From Bog-756 sp963828385 (GTDB taxonomy: Bacteria > Actinomycetota > Acidimicrobiia > Acidimicrobiales > RAAP-2), in assembly GCA_963828385.1 (NCBI GenBank), contig CAWHEF010000002.1:1674001-1738000 (forward strand): a stretch of 64,000 nt of DNA. The letters run 5' to 3'. The translations under genes and the position numbers were made by a program. Of this stretch, positions 33,949-43,360 are shown piece by piece; position 1 is the first letter of the stretch; each line of letters begins with the position of its first letter. The notes under the pieces were generated by a model. The model had not been told where the DNA came from. It saw only the letters and a list, made by a program, of their open reading frames with translations, and did no database searches.

Positions 33949-34533
33949 TCAGGGATTCACCAGCCCGCGATCGGCCAGGCGCTGACGTTCCTCGTCCGAG
34001 ACCTTCACGTTCGAGGGCGTGAGCAGGAACACCTCATCGGCGACCCGTTCCATGCCGCCGGACAGGGCGTAGGTCGCTCCGCTGCAGAAGTCGATCATGC
34101 GGCGTTGGAGGTCGCGCTCTGCCGTCTGCATGTTCACGATCACCGGCTGGCTGTTCATCAACCGGTTGGCGATCTCCTGAGCGTCGGAGAACCGGGCGGG
34201 CGCCACGATGTGGACTTTCGCCCCCGCGCTCTCCGGAGTGATCGGCCGTACCGACGAGGTGCCGACCGAGGCACGGTTCCCCATCGTGGTGCTTCCCATC
34301 GACGCGGCAGGCGACGGAGGTGGGCCCACCGGCTCGTCGCGGGGAAGCGTGCGGATCCGCGGGCTCGGTGCAGAAGCCGTCGGCTCCTCGAGGTCGTCCA
34401 GCGTGCTCACCGATCGCTGTCCGACCCGGGCGACAGGTGTCGAAGGGCGCGGCTCGTAGTCGTCGTAACCGTCGTACTCGTCGTCGACGAGGCCGAGGTA
34501 CGCCATCGTCTTTTTCATGAACGAAGCAGCCAT
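33949..34533 (-). CDS. sepF: Cell division protein SepF
   Basis: FtsZ-associated membrane anchor, which does the job of FtsA in actinobacteria. The N-terminal amphipathic helix MAASFMKKTMAYLGLV and an acidic linker (DDEYDGYDDYE) lead to the SepF core from about residue 100: KVHIVAPARFSDAQEIANRL, QPVIVNMQTAERDLQRRMID and GATYALSGGMERVADEVFL. The ATG at 34533 has a clear GAGGAGG Shine-Dalgarno. 194 residues is normal. It lies two genes from ftsZ-pgeF-yggS, the usual order. Confidence 0.94.
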   Translation of the reverse strand: MAASFMKKTMAYLGLVDDEYDGYDDYEPRPSTPVARVGQRSVSTLDDLEEPTASAPSPRIRTLPRDEPVGPPPSPAASMGSTTMGNRASVGTSSVRPITPESAGAKVHIVAPARFSDAQEIANRLMNSQPVIVNMQTAERDLQRRMIDFCSGATYALSGGMERVADEVFLLTPSNVKVSDEERQRLADRGLVNP

Positions 34534-34585
34534 GGTTTCCTCCTCGTCACAGCGTAGTGCGTGACCTTGGCGGCCGGTGGAACCT

Positions 34586-35329
34586 CTATGACCTGGTCTT
34601 GGGTGGTCGGCTGCCGAACAGCGCACGACCCAGACGGACCATGGTCGACCCCTCTTGCAAGGCCACCTCGAAATCCTCCGACATCCCGAGGGACCGGACC
34701 GGCAGATCGAGGGAGTCCGCCAACCTCGACACCATCGCGAACGCCGGCCGCGTGGCCTCTGGCGGACCGGGCGGTCCCACCGCCATGAGCCCGACCGGCT
34801 CCCGACCGAGCTCGCGCATCCCTTCGACGAGGGATCGCACCTCCGACGGCGGGCATCCGCCCCGGCCCGGGATGCCGGCCACGTCGACCTGCACCAACAC
34901 CCGTCCCTCCGGACTTCGGGTGGCGATGGCTGTCGCCTCCTCCAGGCGGCTCACTCCTTGCCACCAGGACACCACCGGTGCCAGTCTCGGGATCTTGTTC
35001 CGCTGGACAGCACCGAGGAAGTGCCACACCGGATCGCGTTCACCCTCCGCCTCGTCGCTCCCTCCCCCGACCGTCGACGCCTGGACCGTCGACGCCTTGG
35101 CCAGGAGCTCAGATGCGTAGTTCTCGCCGATGTCGTTCAGACCCGCCGCCAACGCCCCGGTGACGGCATCGGGGCCGAACCCCTTCGTCACAGCCACGAT
35201 GCTGACCGCTGACGGATCCGACGCCGCTCGGGCGATGCGCTCGCGCACCAGGTCCAGTCGGGCGGGGAACGCCGCGCCGTCGAACGAGGCCGGCTCCCCG
35301 CCCTCCGGCGGGGTTCTCCAGGCGCTCAT
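34586..35329 (-). CDS. YggS-family PLP homeostasis protein
   Basis: A 247-residue PLP-binding protein that buffers pyridoxal phosphate and keto-acid pools. The PLP lysine lies in IVAVTKGFG, and WHFLGAVQRNKIP, VLVQVDVAG and RSLGMSEDFEVALQEGSTMVRLG are family blocks. The ATG at 35329 overlaps the pgeF stop (ATGA), so it is coupled to it. The linkage pgeF-yggS-sepF next to ftsZ is common in Gram-positive bacteria. Confidence 0.92.
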   Translation of the reverse strand: MSAWRTPPEGGEPASFDGAAFPARLDLVRERIARAASDPSAVSIVAVTKGFGPDAVTGALAAGLNDIGENYASELLAKASTVQASTVGGGSDEAEGERDPVWHFLGAVQRNKIPRLAPVVSWWQGVSRLEEATAIATRSPEGRVLVQVDVAGIPGRGGCPPSEVRSLVEGMRELGREPVGLMAVGPPGPPEATRPAFAMVSRLADSLDLPVRSLGMSEDFEVALQEGSTMVRLGRALFGSRPPKTRS

Positions 35330-36150
35330 CACAGCGATCGCCGGACGGCAGCGGCCGAGGACCACACGACGAGGGCGTTGCGCCCAGCGTCACCCCGAGC
35401 CCGATGCGAGAAGTACCGCTCCGAGCACGCAGTGCAGACCTCCGGACCGGGAACGGCGCTCACGCCACAGGAGGCGAACGCCGACGAGACGGCGGCGGGC
35501 AAATCGAGGGCCGGGCGGCCGGTGGCGGTCCGGGTGCGAACGCCATCGCCGAGGACCGATGCCACGGTCGAAAGATCTCCCTCCGAGAACTCGTAGCAGC
35601 CGGGGTGGATGCAAGGCCCGAGCGCGCCGGCGACATCCGTCGCCCCGAGCGACCGGATCGCCTCGACAGCGGCCGGGATAACCCCGGCCACGAGCCCCCT
35701 CCATCCGGCATGGACGGCGGCGAACGCCCCGTTGTCACCGGCCAGGGCGATGGCACCACAGTCGGCGACGAACACACAGAGTGCGACCGACGGATCCGTC
35801 GCCACCAGGGCGTCACCGGTCCCGGCACACACCGCCCGCCGACGCCCACCCGGTCGACGGCCGACCCGGGCGGGCCCGGTTCGGCGTCCCTCGTCGACGC
35901 GACCACCCCCGTCGGTCTCGACCACCACCACCGATCCGCCGTGAACCTGCTCGAGGCAGTGCAGCTCTGCGACCCATCCCCGGGACCGCAGGTCCACGGG
36001 GGGCGCCCAGGCATCACCGACGGTCGAGGCGAACCACCGCTCGAGGGCGTCGGCATCGGCAGGGACAGGCGGGCCTGAGCCCGGTGGCCTCGTAGCATCC
36101 CAACGAGGCCTGAGGTCGCCGTCGGAGGCTCCGGAGAACGCCGCCCGCAC
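35329..36150 (-). CDS. pgeF: Polyphenol oxidase/PgeF family peptidoglycan editing factor
   Basis: Member of the YlmD/YfiH family, which in E. coli removes mis-incorporated L-Ser from wall precursors (known from that family, not shown here). Copper/zinc-ligand motifs are present: LEQVHGG, ADCGAIALAG, AAVHAGWRGLVAG, the cysteine in ALGPCIHPGCYEF and a terminal CSERYFSHRARGDAGR. The GTG at 36150 is the only usable start; the frame is open back to the ftsZ stop, with only CTG codons upstream. 273 residues. Confidence 0.9.
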   Translation of the reverse strand: MRAAFSGASDGDLRPRWDATRPPGSGPPVPADADALERWFASTVGDAWAPPVDLRSRGWVAELHCLEQVHGGSVVVVETDGGGRVDEGRRTGPARVGRRPGGRRRAVCAGTGDALVATDPSVALCVFVADCGAIALAGDNGAFAAVHAGWRGLVAGVIPAAVEAIRSLGATDVAGALGPCIHPGCYEFSEGDLSTVASVLGDGVRTRTATGRPALDLPAAVSSAFASCGVSAVPGPEVCTACSERYFSHRARGDAGRNALVVWSSAAAVRRSL

Positions 36151-36204
36151 GTAGGGCGGAAGGGAGACGGTGACCGTCGACCCGTTCAGCGAGCGCGGTC
36201 CCGC

Positions 36205-37335
36205 TCAGCGGAGGAACGAGGGGACATCGAACTCGTCGTCGCCCAGGTCGAGGTCGTCAGCGCCGGGGGAGGCGAAGATGTCCTCGTGAGCGGCGTCCTT
36301 GCCGAGCAGCCTGCTCTTTGCGTCCTCGCGTCCGGACGCCACCTTCTCGCCGTGGGCGGCGCTGCGCGCCGGGGACTGGGACTCCCAGCGCTCGAAGCCG
36401 GCGGCGATGACTGTGACCCGGACCTCATCACCCATCTCGTCGTCGATGACGCTGCCGAAGATGATGTTGGCGTCGGGGTGGGCGACGCCGTGGATGATCT
36501 CGGCGGCCTCATTGACCTCGAAGAGCCCGAGATCGGGGCCGCCGGAGATGTTCAAGAGGATTCCCCGCGCCCCTTCGATGGACGCCTCGAGGAGGGGACT
36601 CGTGATGGCGGCTCTGGCGGCGTTGACCGACCTGCCCTCGCCGGTCGCCGAGCCGATCCCCATGATCGCCGTGCCGGCGTTGTTCATGATCATCTTCACG
36701 TCGGCGAAGTCGGTGTTGATCAGGCCGGGCACGGTGATGAGGCTCGTGATGCCCTGCACGCCCTGCATGAGGACCTCATCGGCCATCTTGAAGGCGTTGA
36801 CCATCGACGTCTTCTCGTTGGACACCGTGAGCAGGCGATCGTTGGGGATGATGATGAGGGTGTCGACTTTCTCCTTCAGGTTCTGGATGCCCTGCTCGGC
36901 CTGGACCGAGCGGCGACGGCCCTCGAACGTGAACGGCCGGGTGACGACGCCGATGGTCAACGCCCCGATGCTCTTGGCGACCTCGGCCACCACCGGTGCT
37001 CCCCCGGTTCCCGTGCCACCGCCCTTGCCGGCGGTGATGAACACCATGTCGGCACCCTTCAGCGCCTCTTCGATCTCGGCCCGATGCTCCTCGGCGGCCA
37101 GCCGGCCCACCTCGGGATCACTTCCGGCACCGAGTCCCCGAGTCAGCTGACGACCGATGTCCAGCTTGAGATCGGCCTCGCTCATGAGGAGCGCCTGGGC
37201 GTCGGTATTGGTGGCGATGAACTCGACACCACGGAGATCGGCTTCGATCATGCGGTTCACGGCGTTGACGCCGCCGCCGCCGACCCCCACTACCTTGATG
37301 ACGGCGAAGTAGTTGTTCTGCGCCGGAACGGTCAT
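36205..37335 (-). CDS. ftsZ: Cell division protein FtsZ
   Basis: Tubulin-like GTPase that forms the division ring. The GTP-binding loop GGGTGTGG is at residues 105-112, with KVVGVGGGGVNAVNRMI near the N-terminus and the T7 loop region NTDFADVKMIMNNAG. The C-terminal peptide DDEFDVPSFLR, which binds SepF and other partners, is present. 376 residues. The ATG at 37335 has AAGGGA about 5 bases upstream. A strong promoter lies 60-85 bases upstream, so ftsZ can be expressed independently of the dcw read-through. Confidence 0.98.
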   Translation of the reverse strand: MTVPAQNNYFAVIKVVGVGGGGVNAVNRMIEADLRGVEFIATNTDAQALLMSEADLKLDIGRQLTRGLGAGSDPEVGRLAAEEHRAEIEEALKGADMVFITAGKGGGTGTGGAPVVAEVAKSIGALTIGVVTRPFTFEGRRRSVQAEQGIQNLKEKVDTLIIIPNDRLLTVSNEKTSMVNAFKMADEVLMQGVQGITSLITVPGLINTDFADVKMIMNNAGTAIMGIGSATGEGRSVNAARAAITSPLLEASIEGARGILLNISGGPDLGLFEVNEAAEIIHGVAHPDANIIFGSVIDDEMGDEVRVTVIAAGFERWESQSPARSAAHGEKVASGREDAKSRLLGKDAAHEDIFASPGADDLDLGDDEFDVPSFLR

Positions 37336-37392
37336 GAAATCCCTTACCCTCGACCAAAGGTTGAAACCGTTCCAACCGGCGAGTTGGGCACT

Positions 37393-37421
37393 ACCATACG
37401 ATCAGGTCTGTACCTGGTCAA
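37393..37421 (-). promoter_or_regulatory. Sigma-70 promoter upstream of ftsZ
   Basis: On the minus strand TTGACC (37421-37416) is separated by exactly 17 bases from TATGGT (37398-37393). This close match to the housekeeping consensus lies about 60 bases before the ftsZ ATG. Confidence 0.65.
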
Positions 37422-37583
37422 GCTTGGTCGCGGGCCTGAGCGGCGCTCGCACGACGCCGCGTCGGCGCCGGTCGGCGGCCCTGCCGAGCCGGGCGGCCGA
37501 CCGAAACGGCCATGCCGTCGACTGTCCGTTCCCCGGGTCGCGTCGGTGCATCCGAGCGGCCGGCGCCACCTGACACGGTCGCC

Positions 37584-38390
37584 TCAGCCGCCCACCGTCG
37601 GCGAGTTGGGGATGGTGACGTCGATGACGGAGGTGGCGTCGAGCTTCCCGTGGGCGATGATGGCTGCCACGTCTTCGTACTTGGCGTGCAGTAGGACGCT
37701 CGATCCCATGTCGACGTGGATCCCCGACCCCAGCGTCAGCTCCAGCGTGCCATCGGCGTGCTCGGTGACCGCCGTGACCTGACCAGCGAAGGCCAGAGGC
37801 AGGGTCCGCACCACGGTCACAGCGCTGCCGGCCGCCGGCGTCAGCGATGCGCCGACCGCCGGGGGCTGGATCGCTCCCCGCGACGTGTCGATGGCCAGGG
37901 TCCTCAATCCGGGCACCGGTGCGGGAACGGCCTCGAGCGTCCTGCCGTCGGCGTCGATCACCGACCACGATCGGCCCGGTCCCGCCATCTGGGCGGCAGG
38001 GGTCCGCTCGGTCACGTGGATGGAGACGCCATCGGGCCAGTGTCGGGTGACGGCGGCGGTCTCGATGAAGGGCAGCGCCTCAACCCGGGCGGCCACGGCG
38101 CCGGGATCGACGTCGATGAGCGAAGGATGGCGCCCGAGCTCGCTCGCCGCCACGATGGCGGCGGCCGGGGTCCGGGGATGGCTCCCGGTGATCCTGATCA
38201 CCCGGGCACTGAAGAGCGGCGTGTGCAGCGCCACCAGGACCACCACGGCCACGCCGACCACGATGAGCGCCGCCACCAGCCTGCGGAGCCGCCGGAGCCC
38301 CTGGCTGCGCTGGATCGACTGCCGCCGCTGCCTGATCTTCGGATCGATGCTGCGGACAGGGACGGAGGGCACGGCCCGCTTCGTGCTCAC
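37584..38390 (-). CDS. ftsQ: Cell division protein FtsQ
   Basis: Bitopic divisome protein. A basic N-terminus (about 1-35) precedes one membrane helix (LVAALIVVGVAVVVLVAL). The POTRA domain follows (FSARVIRITGSHPRTP, ASELGRHPSLIDVDPGAVAARVEALPFIETAAV in parts) and then the FtsQ beta domain with LDATSVIDVTIPNSPTV. The GTG at 38390 overlaps the murB stop (GTGA). 268 residues. Confidence 0.92.
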   Translation of the reverse strand: MSTKRAVPSVPVRSIDPKIRQRRQSIQRSQGLRRLRRLVAALIVVGVAVVVLVALHTPLFSARVIRITGSHPRTPAAAIVAASELGRHPSLIDVDPGAVAARVEALPFIETAAVTRHWPDGVSIHVTERTPAAQMAGPGRSWSVIDADGRTLEAVPAPVPGLRTLAIDTSRGAIQPPAVGASLTPAAGSAVTVVRTLPLAFAGQVTAVTEHADGTLELTLGSGIHVDMGSSVLLHAKYEDVAAIIAHGKLDATSVIDVTIPNSPTVGG

Positions 38391-39372
38391 CGGTCCCGCT
38401 CCTCGGGACCGCCTGCGCCCGGTCCCGTGTCCGACCTCGGGAACCCCACGAACCTGACCTCGGGCCGGAGATCGATGCCTGTCTCCGTGGCCACCACGCC
38501 GCGGACGTGGGCGATGAGCCGGCGGACGTCGTCGGCGGATCCGCCCGGATCCGCCTGGATGAAGTTGGCGTGCTTGTGCGACACCTCCGCCGTCCCGATA
38601 CGGGCACCCTTCAGCCCGCAGGCGTCGACCAGGCGGCCGGCCGAGTCCCCCGGCGGATTGGTGAACACCGAGCCGGCGTTGCTCCCACCCGGCTGGTTGG
38701 CCCGGCGCCACCGGACGACCTCGTCGATGAGCTCCTTCGCCTGACCGGCGTCGCCCCGCTCGAGCACGTGCACCGCCTCGGTGACGACCTCGGTCGGCCC
38801 GATCCTGCTCGTGCGGTAGGCGAGCTCCATCTCGGCGGCGGGAACGACCCGGACCGAGCCCGTGGCCAGGTCGACGACCCGGCACGAGACGAGGGTCGCT
38901 GCGGTGTCCGACCCGTGTCCACCGGCGTTCATCCGCACCGCCCCCCCGACCGACCCGGGGACGCCCACGGCCCACTCCAGCCCACGCCAGCCGGCAGCGG
39001 CGGTCCGGCGTGCCAGCACGGGCAGGCTCACCGCCCCCCCGGCCCGGACCCTGCCTTCTTCTATGGCGAGTACGTCGAAGCCAGATCCGAGCGAGAGCAC
39101 CAACCCGTCGAACCCGGCGTCCGCCACGAGCAGGTTCGATCCCTTCCCGAGGACGAGCACCGGTGGAGCAGTACCGTCGATGGCCGCCAACGCCGCCGCC
39201 ACGACGAGCAACGCCGACTCGGTGGGCGTCTCGACCGACAGCGCCGCCGTTCCTCCCACGCGGTAGGTCGTGAGGGCCCCGAGCGGACGGTCGGTGCCGA
39301 CTTCGCAGCCGGCGGCGCCAGCGTCTCCACGATCGTGTCCCAGGCGCCGGTCATGGGCACGGACGGCGTCAC
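38387..39372 (-). CDS. murB: UDP-N-acetylenolpyruvoylglucosamine reductase, one frame break
   Basis: FAD enzyme that reduces UDP-GlcNAc-enolpyruvate to UDP-MurNAc. FAD-site motifs are clear: VLGKGSNLLVAD, AVGVPGSVGGAVRMNAG, NQPGGSNAGSVFTNPPG and SHKHANFI. The N-terminus needs a one-base correction near 39309-39320. Upstream reads MTGAWDTIVETLA in another frame, then joins AGCEVGTDRPLGALTTYRVGG, the expected MurB opening. Without this the frame begins mid-motif at GGTAAL. The GTG at 39372 overlaps the murC stop; ATG at 39354 is an alternative. Full length would be about 328 residues. Confidence 0.9.
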
Positions 39373-40760
39373 CACGTCGGGTCGACGAGCAGCTCGTCGG
39401 GCATCGTCGTCAGGTCGCCCGCCCCCAGGGTCAGGCAGAGATCACCCGGTCGGAGAAGCTCGGCGACGCTGTCGCGGAGATCGGACCGGCTCGGCACGTA
39501 CGTCACGGAGAGAGCGGGGTCCGCGGCCCGGGCGGCATCGGCCACCAGGCGGCCCGAGACTCCGGGCACGGGTGCTTCGCCGGCTCCGTAGACGTCGGTG
39601 ACGACCACGACGTCGGCCCCGGCCAATGCCCGGCCCAGCTCGGCCCCCAACTCGGCCGTCCGGCCGTAACGGTGGGGCTGGAACACGGCCACGACCCGGT
39701 CCCAACCCCCGTTGCGGGCAGCGGCGATGACCGCACCGATCTCGCTCGGCAGATGCGCATAGTCGTCGACGATCGTCACGCCGTTCGCCGATCCCCGGAA
39801 CTCGAACCGGCGCGCCACACCGGCGAAGCGGGCAAGGGCGCGGGCGGCGGTGTCGAACGCGACCCCGGCGGCGAGCGCGGCCACGCAGGCGACGGCGGCG
39901 TTGCGGGCGTTGTACTCGCCGGCGACGGGCACGGCGAGGTGACCGAGTGGTCTCCCGTGCGGCCCCAGGAGGTCGAACTCGACCGAGCTCCGAGCGAGCT
40001 CGAGCCCGGCGATCCGGTGCGTGCACCCGGCCCCGGTGCCCACCAGATCGCCGTCGTGCGCCCTTCCGATCTCGGCCGCCGCCGGGTCATCGCCGCCGGC
40101 GACCACGCGGTCCGCCTTGGCGGCGAACGCCGCGAACGCTTCCCGGATGGCTTCGAACGACCCGTAATGGTCGAGATGATCGGCTTCGACGTTGTTGACG
40201 ATGCCGATGTCCGGATCGAGGGCGAGGAACGAGCCGTCGCTCTCGTCGGCCTCGACCACCAACCACTCCCCCTCGTCCCACACCGCGTTCGTGCTGATCT
40301 CGTTCACGTCCCCCCCGATGAGGAAGGACGGCCTCAGGCCGGCTTCGACGAGCACGAGGGCGAGCATCGAGGCGGTGGTGGTCTTGCCGTGGGTTCCCGC
40401 CACGGCCACACTGCGCCGGAGCGAGGCAACCGCAGCCAGGACATCGGCTCTCGGCAGCACCGGGACGCCCCGGCGTGCGGCCTCGACGACCTCGGGGTTG
40501 GTCTCCGGGACGGCCGTCGACAAGGTGAGCAGGTCGGCCGCTCCGACGTTGCCGGGGTCGTGCCCGATGGCGACCGGGATCCCTGCCCGGACCAGCCGGT
40601 CGGTGACGCTCGACGCCTTCAGATCGCTGCCCGTCACCGTGTGGCCGAGCGCCTCGAGGACAGACGCCAGCGCGCTCATCCCCGCCCCACCGATGCCCAC
40701 GATGTGCACCGACCGGGGCGCGGAGGGGTCGTCGAAGACGGCCGAGCCCCCGGTCGTCAT
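39369..40760 (-). CDS. murC: UDP-N-acetylmuramate-L-alanine ligase
   Basis: ATP-dependent ligase adding L-Ala to UDP-MurNAc. The NAD-fold-like start VHIVGIGGAGMSALASVLE, the P-loop VAGTHGKTTTASML, the ligase motif VEADESDGSF, NVEADHLDHYG and the C-terminal DDYAHLPSEI and FQPHRYGRT are all typical of MurC. 463 residues. The ATG at 40760 overlaps the murG stop (ATGA). Confidence 0.96.
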   Translation of the reverse strand: MTTGGSAVFDDPSAPRSVHIVGIGGAGMSALASVLEALGHTVTGSDLKASSVTDRLVRAGIPVAIGHDPGNVGAADLLTLSTAVPETNPEVVEAARRGVPVLPRADVLAAVASLRRSVAVAGTHGKTTTASMLALVLVEAGLRPSFLIGGDVNEISTNAVWDEGEWLVVEADESDGSFLALDPDIGIVNNVEADHLDHYGSFEAIREAFAAFAAKADRVVAGGDDPAAAEIGRAHDGDLVGTGAGCTHRIAGLELARSSVEFDLLGPHGRPLGHLAVPVAGEYNARNAAVACVAALAAGVAFDTAARALARFAGVARRFEFRGSANGVTIVDDYAHLPSEIGAVIAAARNGGWDRVVAVFQPHRYGRTAELGAELGRALAGADVVVVTDVYGAGEAPVPGVSGRLVADAARAADPALSVTYVPSRSDLRDSVAELLRPGDLCLTLGAGDLTTMPDELLVDPTW

Positions 40761-41989
40761 CGGGCCCCCGCCCCGGATCGGGTCGACGGTCGGCGGCGAC
40801 GTTTCGTGCCGGCGGTGGCCTCGACCACCGCCGCCCCGGCGGAGGCGGCATCGGGCCGTCCGAGCGACGCCGCGGCGCGACCTCTGGCCTCCAGCCCGGG
40901 GGCATCGACCAGCATGCGGTCGAGCGTATCGGCGAGGCAATCGGCGTCGCAGTCGGCGTCGGGGACGACCACGGCCGCACCGGCGCGCTCGAGGACCCGG
41001 GCGTTGGCGCTCTGATGGTCGCCGGGTGCGCCCGGGAGCGGAACGAGGACGGCGGGCACGCCGGCCACCGCCAGCTCGGCCACGGTCATGGCCCCCGCCC
41101 TGCACACCACGATGTCGGCGGCGGCGTACACCGCCGCCATCCGGTCCTCGTACGCGGCCCGGAGGAGCGCCAGCCCCTCGGTGCCTCCGTCTCGTGCGCG
41201 GTCCGTACGGGGGCGGCGGTCGGAGGCCGGCTCAGGCGGTTCCGCCGTCGAGGCCGTCTCGGCGTAGCGAGGCCAGTCCCGCCTGCCGACGATCTGGTAG
41301 AGCGACCGGTCCGGGCGTCGCCGCCAGAGCCGGGCCAACCCGTCTACGGCGTCGTTGATCCGGCGGGCCCCGAGCGAGCCGCCGAAACTGACGACCGTGG
41401 GCCGGTCCTCGGGCAGCCCGAGGGCGCGCCTCGCCGCCTTCTTGTCCAGCGGATGGCGGCGGACCGAGGCGATCTCCTCCCGCACCGGCGTGCCGGTGAC
41501 GACGGCCCGGGGCAACGGGTTCCCCTCCCAGCCCACGGCGCACGCTGCGGCGAAGCGGGCGAAGAGGCGGTTGGCGGCACCGGGAACGGCGTCGACGTTG
41601 ACCAGCACCAGCGGCACCCCGAGCACGACGGCGCCGAGGGAGGCCGGCAGGCTGGCGTACCCGCCGACCGAGACCACGACCTGCGGGCGGGCCTTGCGAA
41701 CGGCGGCGACGCCGAGGACGGCGGCCACGGCCAGTCCGCCCACGGCCCGCGCATTGGTCATGAGGTCCGGGAGCGAGAGGCTCCGGACGATCCCCCGGCC
41801 CGGCAGCAGGGTGACCGGGAACCCCCGCCCGTCGAGCGTTTGGCGGTCCTGGCCGCGCTCGGATCCGACGAACTCGATCGTCCCCCTCGGGTGACCCGCC
41901 TCCACAAGTGCCTCGGCGATGGCGAGCGCCGGCTGGAGGTGCCCGGCCGTGCCCCCTCCGGCGACCAGGGCGAAGCGGTCCCCGCTCAC
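40757..41989 (-). CDS. murG: UDP-GlcNAc:lipid I GlcNAc transferase
   Basis: GT28 enzyme that makes lipid II at the inner face of the membrane. The N-terminal glycine loop VAGGGTAGHLQPALAIAEAL, IEFVGSERGQD and the UDP-GlcNAc domain (VVSFGGSLGARRIN, VCRAGAMTVAELA, LPGAPGDHQSANA) are present. An Arg/Pro/Asp-rich insert of about 25 residues follows the VGRRDWPRY segment. The GTG at 41989 overlaps the ftsW stop. 410 residues; family members are usually about 360. Confidence 0.95.
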   Translation of the reverse strand: MSGDRFALVAGGGTAGHLQPALAIAEALVEAGHPRGTIEFVGSERGQDRQTLDGRGFPVTLLPGRGIVRSLSLPDLMTNARAVGGLAVAAVLGVAAVRKARPQVVVSVGGYASLPASLGAVVLGVPLVLVNVDAVPGAANRLFARFAAACAVGWEGNPLPRAVVTGTPVREEIASVRRHPLDKKAARRALGLPEDRPTVVSFGGSLGARRINDAVDGLARLWRRRPDRSLYQIVGRRDWPRYAETASTAEPPEPASDRRPRTDRARDGGTEGLALLRAAYEDRMAAVYAAADIVVCRAGAMTVAELAVAGVPAVLVPLPGAPGDHQSANARVLERAGAAVVVPDADCDADCLADTLDRMLVDAPGLEARGRAAASLGRPDAASAGAAVVEATAGTKRRRRPSTRSGAGAR

Positions 41990-43281
41990 CGCGCCGTGGT
42001 TCGGCGCCGAGCTCTGACCGGGGCCGGCGTGGAGCCGCTCCGTTCTCGGCGGGCGATGCTGAGCAGGATGCCGATCGCCGCCATGGTGATGATGAGCGAC
42101 GATCCCCCGTACGAGATGAACGGCAATGGGATCCCCGTCACCGGCAGTACCCCGACGACGGCGCCCACGTTGATGACGGCCTGGGAGGTCACCCAGGTGG
42201 TGATGCCCACCGCCAGCAGGCTCCCGAAGCGGTCGGGAGCCCGGGTGGCGGCCCGAAGCCCGTACCAGGCCAGTCCGAAGAAGAGAACGAGGAGGAACAC
42301 GGCGCCGACGAGCCCCAGCTCCTCCCCCACGACCGAGAAGATGAAGTCGGTGTGGGCATTGGGGAGCGTCCCCCACTTCTGGCGCCCCCCGCCGAGCCCG
42401 AGACCGAAGATGTGCCCGGACCCGAGGCCGATGAGCGACTGCCAGACCTGGTACCCCGAGCCCGACTGGTGGGCGCCGGGGTTGAGGAAGGAGAGGATCC
42501 TGTCCCGGCGGTAGGGATCGGCCAGCCCCACGACGACCGCCACGGCGCAGAAAGACACGACGACCTTCATAATGGGTCGCATGGGGACGCCTCCCATGAA
42601 CAGCATGCCGAATGCGATGCAGCACAGGACGAGCGCCGTGCCCATGTCCGGCTGCTTCAAGATGAGGAGCCCGGCGATGCCGAGCACGGTGAGGACGGGG
42701 ACGACGACCTTCCTCGGATCGCTGCGCCGAGTGAGCAGGTCGGCCACGAACACGGCCAGGGCCAGCTTCATCAGCTCGGAGGGCTGCAGCTGGAGCAGGC
42801 CGAACCCGACCCAGCGGGACGAGCCTCCGGCGGTGACGCCCAGGTGGGGTACGAGCACCACGACGAGCAGCCCCATCGAGCCGATGAGGAGCGGCGCCCG
42901 GAGCCTGCGCAACACCTGGTAGTCCATCCGGGCCAGGATGCCGAGCGCGCATCCGCCCGCCACCATGTAGATGACCTGGTGGACGAAGATCGTCCACGGC
43001 GACCCGTACAGGTTGAGCGAGATCACCGGCGACGCCGACCCCACCATGATCAGCCCGAAGACACAGAGCACGCCGACGAGGAGGGCGATGGCCGAGGCGG
43101 TGCCGACCCGGGAGAGGATGCCGGGACCGGCGACCGGGCCTCTGGCCGGTGGGCGACGGCCCGGGAGGGTTGCCGTCGGGGTGACGAGCCGGCCGGCCGC
43201 AGGGCGGATGTCGTCGTCCTCACGCACGCCCCAAGCTTCGTCCATGGGGCGGGGAAGGTGGTGGAACCTGTCGCCGGGCAC
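41986..43281 (-). CDS. ftsW: Lipid II polymerase FtsW (SEDS family)
   Basis: Septal peptidoglycan polymerase with about ten membrane helices. Signatures include WVGFGLLQLQPSELMKLAL, KQPDMGTALVLCCIAF, PNAHTDFIFSVVGEELGLVG and GIPLPFISYGGSSL, with the catalytic aspartate in the QPDMG region of the family. The GTG at 43281 follows an AAGGG Shine-Dalgarno-like sequence that is part of the adjacent 20-bp repeat; an ATG at 43245 is an alternative. The N-terminal 50 residues are polar. murD, normally upstream, is missing. Confidence 0.95.
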   Translation of the reverse strand: MPGDRFHHLPRPMDEAWGVREDDDIRPAAGRLVTPTATLPGRRPPARGPVAGPGILSRVGTASAIALLVGVLCVFGLIMVGSASPVISLNLYGSPWTIFVHQVIYMVAGGCALGILARMDYQVLRRLRAPLLIGSMGLLVVVLVPHLGVTAGGSSRWVGFGLLQLQPSELMKLALAVFVADLLTRRSDPRKVVVPVLTVLGIAGLLILKQPDMGTALVLCCIAFGMLFMGGVPMRPIMKVVVSFCAVAVVVGLADPYRRDRILSFLNPGAHQSGSGYQVWQSLIGLGSGHIFGLGLGGGRQKWGTLPNAHTDFIFSVVGEELGLVGAVFLLVLFFGLAWYGLRAATRAPDRFGSLLAVGITTWVTSQAVINVGAVVGVLPVTGIPLPFISYGGSSLIITMAAIGILLSIARRERSGSTPAPVRARRRTTAR

Positions 43282-43288
43282 GCTCAGC

Positions 43289-43360
43289 CCTTGCTCACCG
43301 GAATCAGACCTTGCTCACCGGGATCAGACCTTGCTCACCGGGATCAGACCTTGCTCACCG
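43289..43360. repeat. 20-bp tandem repeat between mraY and ftsW
   Basis: Units of CCTTGCTCACCGGGATCAGA begin at 43289, 43309, 43329 and 43349 (last one partial, 3.6 copies), with one base differing in the first. On the coding strand each unit contains GGTGAGCAAGG and a TGA. The third unit supplies the mraY stop, and the first lies just before the ftsW start. Confidence 0.9.

Noticed and set aside
43289..43360. CRISPR array
   Set aside because: The 20-bp units are directly adjacent with no spacers, and no cas genes are present.
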